Source: Bog-756 sp035531955 (lineage in GTDB: Bacteria; Actinomycetota; Acidimicrobiia; Acidimicrobiales; RAAP-2). Taken from it: DNA of 64,000 nucleotides. The notes below the pieces were generated by a model that was given only the letters and a program-made list of their open reading frames with translations, did not search any database and was not told the origin of the DNA. The position numbers and the translations under genes are program-made. Where the stretch lies: NCBI GenBank assembly GCA_035531955.1, contig DATKRZ010000066.1, positions 1-64,000 on the forward strand, given 5' to 3'. Positions 60,734 to 64,000 of the stretch are shown in pieces (positions within the stretch are counted from its first letter, which is position 1; the number at the start of each line of letters is the position of its first letter).

Positions 60734-60746
60734 TGACGCCCCGTCA
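60734..60746. promoter_or_regulatory. candidate operator (TGACG-N3-CGTCA)
   Basis: Perfect 5-bp inverted repeat with 3-base spacer between the two divergent TetR genes, placed at the expected -35 region of the plus-strand gene. A short palindrome of this type is a plausible TetR binding site, but it is not tested and could be chance. Confidence 0.3.
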
Positions 60747-60764
60747 TTTCGTCCCGGCCGTCGG

Positions 60765-60770
60765 TACCAT
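60765..60770 (+). promoter_or_regulatory. candidate -10 element for a TetR gene
   Basis: TACCAT ends 8 bases before the ATG at 60779 without a ribosome site. Confidence 0.3.
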
Positions 60771-60778
60771 GGTCCGCC

Positions 60779-61570
60779 ATGGCCGTCGCCGACGATCCGG
60801 AGCTGATCGCCACCACCGATGGCCGGGTTCCCGGGCGCCGCGGCCGGGCCACCCGCCAGCGCCTGCTGGAGTGCACCGCCGAGCTGTTGGTGGCCACCCC
60901 CTGGCGGTCGATCAAGGTGATCGACATCGCGCGGCAGGCTGGCACCTCGCCGGCGACCTTCTACCAGTACTTCGAGAACGTGGAGGCGGCCATCACCGTG
61001 CTGGCCGAGGAGCTCGTGGAGGGGGCCGGGGTCCTGGCCGGCCTGGTGGACGGCGACTGGACCGAGGAGGCCAGCTGGGGCACGGCGGTGGCCGTGGTCG
61101 AGGGCTTCATGGAGTACTGGGAGCGCAACCGGGCCGTCTTCCGGGTGGTCGAGCTGACCACGGTGGAGGGGGACCTGCGCTTCCAGGGGCTGCGGGTCCG
61201 GGCCCTCAACGCCGTCACCGTCACACTGGCCCGGGTCATCGCCACCACCGCCGGCCCGTCGGGGTCACCGGCGGGCTCGGACCCGATGGCCACGGCCGGC
61301 ACCCTCATCGCCATGCTGGCCCAGGTGGCCGGGCACCGCTACGGCTTCGAGTTCTGGGGCATCCGAACCGCATCGCTGGTGGACAGCCAGGCCCGGCTCC
61401 TGCTCTGGTCGGTCACCGGGCGGGAGGCTCCCACCGGCGCCGGGGTGGCGGGATCGGAGCCGCCGCCGCCCCGTACCGGACCGGTGATCGGCGGGGGAGC
61501 GGCAGCCGTCCGGACCGCAGAGGCGAAGGCGGCCTCGGCCAAGGCCGGGGGCAGGCCAGTCCCTGGGTAG
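60779..61570 (+). CDS. TetR family regulator
   Basis: 263 residues. Helix-turn-helix: RATRQRLLECTAELL (about 23-37), then WRSIKVIDIARQAGTSPATFYQYFENVEAAITVL (42-75). The ligand domain includes EYWERNRAVFRVVELTT. The last 40 residues are a Pro/Gly/Ala-rich tail, longer than usual. It is divergent from a second TetR gene with a shared 147-base spacer. It converges on the cyclase-family gene downstream. The target is unknown. Confidence 0.9.
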   Translation: MAVADDPELIATTDGRVPGRRGRATRQRLLECTAELLVATPWRSIKVIDIARQAGTSPATFYQYFENVEAAITVLAEELVEGAGVLAGLVDGDWTEEASWGTAVAVVEGFMEYWERNRAVFRVVELTTVEGDLRFQGLRVRALNAVTVTLARVIATTAGPSGSPAGSDPMATAGTLIAMLAQVAGHRYGFEFWGIRTASLVDSQARLLLWSVTGREAPTGAGVAGSEPPPPRTGPVIGGGAAAVRTAEAKAASAKAGGRPVPG

Positions 61571-61615
61571 TCCCGAAACGGGAGCAGCCATGGATCCGGG
61601 CCCGCCCGCTGGCTC

Positions 61616-62653
61616 TCAGCGCACGGCCACCGGGTTCACCGGAGAGCCGAGGGCGTTGATGAACGGCAGCGGGGTGGCGTCCAGCAGGAATCCGTAGCGT
61701 CCGTCGGCCGCGCACGCATCGGCCAGCTCGTCGAGGAACCAGTTCTGGCCCTGGGTCATCCCCATCTCGACGAGGTGGAGGAGGTGCACGGGGAGATAGA
61801 GGTTCTCGTCCTGGCACGGGTAGACCTCGAGCACCATAGTGTCCGTCGCCACCGCGGCCACGTCGCGGTCGTGGAACCAGACGGCCGTCGCCATGGTCAG
61901 GCCGGGGGCCGGCCAGGTGTAGGCGACCAGGTCACGCACCGGCGCCGCTCCCCCGAGCCCCGGGCGGCCGGACAGGGCCAGGTGGGCGGTCTGGCCGGTG
62001 CGAACCAGCACCACATCGCCGGCTTCGACGGCCACACCCCCGAGGGCGCACGCCGCGTCCAGGTCCGCCGGCGTGATCGGGTAGCCCGCCTCCAGGATCT
62101 CCACGCCCTTGGCCCGGGGCACGTCGAGGAGGACCCCCCGCGACACCAGCGAGGTGATCAGGTGGATCCCGAGCTTTCCTGCACCTTCGTCGGTTACCGA
62201 CGAGGCGGGGAAGTCGTTGTAGAGCCGCCCGCCCGCGGGGCCGGCACCGTAGGACGCATGGGCCAGACCGTCCCAGTGGGTTGCGCACTGCAGAGCCAGG
62301 GCCACCGCGTCCTCAGAGGTGGCGATCCACTCCGGATCCCGGCTGAGGGGTTCGTTCACGCTGATCATGGTGCGGACCGGGTTTTCGCGGCCCTTGACGA
62401 AGCCCATCTGGATCCCCTGGTCGGACGAGAGGGGCAGGCCCAGGGCGAAGGCCTCCCCGTCGCGGATCGAGGCCGCTCCCCGCAGGCGGGCCCCGGCGTC
62501 GATCAGGTTGAGAGTGCCGATCTGGTCGTCCGGGCCCCATCGGCCCCAGTTGGACACGCGGGCGGCAATCTCTGTGAACGAGGCGGGGATCGAAGGCGGG
62601 ACCGGGACGGGCACCGACCTGTTGTACCCCAATCGGGCGGCGGCCCTCCCCAT
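61616..62653 (-). CDS. cyclase-family / kynurenine formamidase-like hydrolase
   Basis: 345 residues. The metal-binding motif is ALQCATHWDGLAHASYG (120-136) with H126, D128 and H132, matching the H-x-G-T-H-x-D-x-P-x-H pattern of cyclase/formamidase enzymes in modified form. DDQIGTLNLIDAGARLRGA and NWFLDELADACAADGRYGFLLDATPLP are further family blocks. A GTG at residue 14 is an alternative start. The substrate is not known; relatives hydrolyse N-formylkynurenine or cyclic amides/esters. The aldehyde dehydrogenase gene is immediately upstream on the same strand, with 38 bases between, hinting at a shared catabolic route. Confidence 0.88.
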   Translation of the reverse strand: MGRAAARLGYNRSVPVPVPPSIPASFTEIAARVSNWGRWGPDDQIGTLNLIDAGARLRGAASIRDGEAFALGLPLSSDQGIQMGFVKGRENPVRTMISVNEPLSRDPEWIATSEDAVALALQCATHWDGLAHASYGAGPAGGRLYNDFPASSVTDEGAGKLGIHLITSLVSRGVLLDVPRAKGVEILEAGYPITPADLDAACALGGVAVEAGDVVLVRTGQTAHLALSGRPGLGGAAPVRDLVAYTWPAPGLTMATAVWFHDRDVAAVATDTMVLEVYPCQDENLYLPVHLLHLVEMGMTQGQNWFLDELADACAADGRYGFLLDATPLPFINALGSPVNPVAVR

Positions 62654-62691
62654 TTCGGGCCGATGGGCCGGCCGGGATCTGCCCGTGGGCC

Positions 62692-64000
62692 TCAGCCGGC
62701 CCAGATGATCGCCTGCATCTCCGAGTAGGCCTCGAGGCCGTAGTCGCCCCCGTCGCGGCCGAGGCCGCTCATCTTGAAGCCACCGAAGGGCGCATCCATG
62801 TTGCGCTGGGCCGTGTTGATGCCCACGTGGCCGGCCCGGAGCAGCTTGGCCACCCGGAAGGCCCGGGCCGTGTCCCCGGAGAACACGTAGTCGTACAGGC
62901 CGAACTCGGAGTCGTTGGCGATGGCGATGCCCTCCTCCTCGTCGTCGAAGGGGATGGCCACCACCACCGGGCCGAAGATCTCCTGGCGGGCCACCGTCAT
63001 GTGGTTCGATCCGGTGATCAGGGTGGGCTCGACGTAGTAGCCGGTATCGAGGTGGGCGGGACGGTTGCCCCCGGCGACGACCTCGCCCTGTCGGCGCCCG
63101 GTTTCGATGTAGTCGAGCACCCGCTGGCGGTGCTGCCCCGAGATCAGGGGCCCGACCACGGTGTCTGGTTCGGTCGGGTCGCCCACCTTCAGGACCCCGG
63201 CGAACTTGGCCAGGCTCCCGACGACCTGGTCGAAGACGCTCCGGTGGACGACCGCCCTGGTCGGCGCCGTGCAGATCTGACCGGAGTGGAAGGCCCAGGT
63301 GGACCCGATCGCGGTGACCGCCCCCTTGATGTCGGCATCGTCGAACACGACCGCCGCGCCCTTGCCGCCGAGCTCCATCAACAGGCGCTTCATGGTGGGG
63401 GCGCCCGCCGCGGCGATGCGCTGGCCGACCGCGGTGGACCCGGTGAACGACACCATGTCGACGTCGGGCGACGTGGTCAACGCGGAGGCGGGATCGGGGC
63501 CCTGCGCACTGATCAGGTTCACGACGCCGGGAGGGAGCCCGACCTCGTGGAGCACCCGGGCCAGCTCGACCACGGCCAGGGGGTCCTGGGGGGCGGGCTT
63601 CATGACCACCGTGTTGCCCATGGCCAGGGCCGGAGCGACCTTTCCGGCCATGTTGGTCAGGGGGAAGTTGTAGCTGGCGATGGCCGCCACCACGCCCACC
63701 GGCTGGCGGTAGGCGAGGGCGCTGATCAGGCCGCCCGGAGCCAATGGGGTGGCCGCGGTGGCCACCGGGGGAAGCATCGACTCCTGCACGTGGCGGATGT
63801 CCCGCGAGTAGCGGTCGAAACGGTCGGCGCTGATCGGGACCTGCATCCGCGAGCCCACCGAGGCGGTGGCCCCGGTTTCGGCGATCACCAGCGGGACCAG
63901 GTCATCGTTCCGGGACCGGATGGCGGCAGCGGCCGCCTTCAGAAGGGCCAGGCGCTCCTCGACCGGGGTGGCTGCCCAGGCCGGGAAGGCCTCCCGGGCG
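62692..64000 (-). CDS. aldehyde dehydrogenase (5' end outside the window)
   Basis: NAD(P)-dependent aldehyde dehydrogenase, coding frame open to the window edge, so about 436 residues of a protein usually near 480 are present. The catalytic cysteine is in HSGQICTAPTRAV (codon 63273-63271); the general base E is in MELGGKGAAVVF; the substrate-site asparagine is in ASYNFPLTN; EIFGPVVVAIPFD is the late hallmark. Sequence upstream of the GTG at 63888 continues the family N-terminus (AFPAWAATPVEERLALLKAAA), so that GTG is not the start. Probably co-transcribed with the cyclase-family gene. Confidence 0.96.
   Translation of the reverse strand, partial: AREAFPAWAATPVEERLALLKAAAAAIRSRNDDLVPLVIAETGATASVGSRMQVPISADRFDRYSRDIRHVQESMLPPVATAATPLAPGGLISALAYRQPVGVVAAIASYNFPLTNMAGKVAPALAMGNTVVMKPAPQDPLAVVELARVLHEVGLPPGVVNLISAQGPDPASALTTSPDVDMVSFTGSTAVGQRIAAAGAPTMKRLLMELGGKGAAVVFDDADIKGAVTAIGSTWAFHSGQICTAPTRAVVHRSVFDQVVGSLAKFAGVLKVGDPTEPDTVVGPLISGQHRQRVLDYIETGRRQGEVVAGGNRPAHLDTGYYVEPTLITGSNHMTVARQEIFGPVVVAIPFDDEEEGIAIANDSEFGLYDYVFSGDTARAFRVAKLLRAGHVGINTAQRNMDAPFGGFKMSGLGRDGGDYGLEAYSEMQAIIWAG

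Noticed and set aside
1..64000. tRNA, rRNA, riboswitch, insertion sequence or prophage
   Set aside because: I saw no transposase or integrase gene and no recognisable tRNA or riboswitch core in the gaps; a covariance-model scan would be needed to exclude small RNAs.

Overview
The window is high-GC, densely coded DNA whose gene content points to an actinobacterium, most likely an Acidimicrobiia-type lineage. The evidence is the actinobacterial ctaE-qcrCAB respiratory cluster with a diheme QcrC, a hemE/hemH/hemY set suited to the coproporphyrin-dependent haem route, an F420-type luciferase-like oxidoreductase, SCO6745- and DUF5522-family proteins, an Ada-AlkA fusion, and Thr/Pro 'TTTVPA' repeats. 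The lineage is inferred from gene content; no rRNA or tRNA gene was seen.

Layout. 1-4.8 kb: 3' part of a complex I operon (nuoL fragment, nuoM, nuoN). 4.9-13 kb: small membrane proteins, a DUF2252 protein, glutamate decarboxylase, an ion-channel-like protein, and a GAP-family transporter with a ClC chloride channel. 13-18 kb: SHOCT protein, large membrane protein, SCO6745-family protein, and DNA-alkylation repair (Ada-AlkA fusion plus Ogt). 18-24 kb: a very large MprF-like protein whose N-terminal phosphoesterase-like domain has lost its metal motifs, then acetyl-CoA synthetase and a HAD-like protein. 24-29.4 kb: minus-strand operon hemE-hemH-hemY-lnt with overlapping start and stop codons. 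29.5-36 kb: HelD-type helicase, then ctaE-qcrC-qcrA-qcrB. 36-43 kb: a looser accessory stretch with a DUF1810 gene lacking a good start, a gene-free repeat region, a deoxyribosyltransferase-like gene beside a giant nucleotide cyclase/AAA/helical-repeat protein, a VOC protein, a frame-disrupted GNAT gene and an LLM oxidoreductase. 43-46.3 kb: ctaC-ctaD-ctaF on the minus strand. 46.4-54.8 kb: alkyl-sulfatase-like MBL enzyme, TatA, CopD-like protein, enoyl-CoA hydratase, thiolase-like protein, GH1 glycosidase, nitronate monooxygenase and DUF5522. 54.8-64 kb: MFS exporter, PLP decarboxylase, ABC exporter pair, two divergent TetR regulators, a cyclase-family hydrolase and a truncated aldehyde dehydrogenase.

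Functional picture: an aerobic heterotroph with complex I, a bcc-aa3 type respiratory chain, its own haem supply, acetate activation and acyl-CoA metabolism. Many junctions are 1-4 base start/stop overlaps, which suggests translational coupling. Several genes have a TANNNT hexamer 7-8 bases before the start codon and no Shine-Dalgarno, suggesting leaderless mRNAs. Short tandem repeats of different unit sizes lie at or just after several stop codons.

Most noteworthy: the pseudo-phosphoesterase/MprF fusion, the possible deoxyribosyltransferase-cyclase signalling pair, active-site changes in Lnt (Cys to Ser) and in the thiolase-like protein, and the 3'-end tandem repeats. No mobile element, prophage, CRISPR array or RNA gene could be supported.
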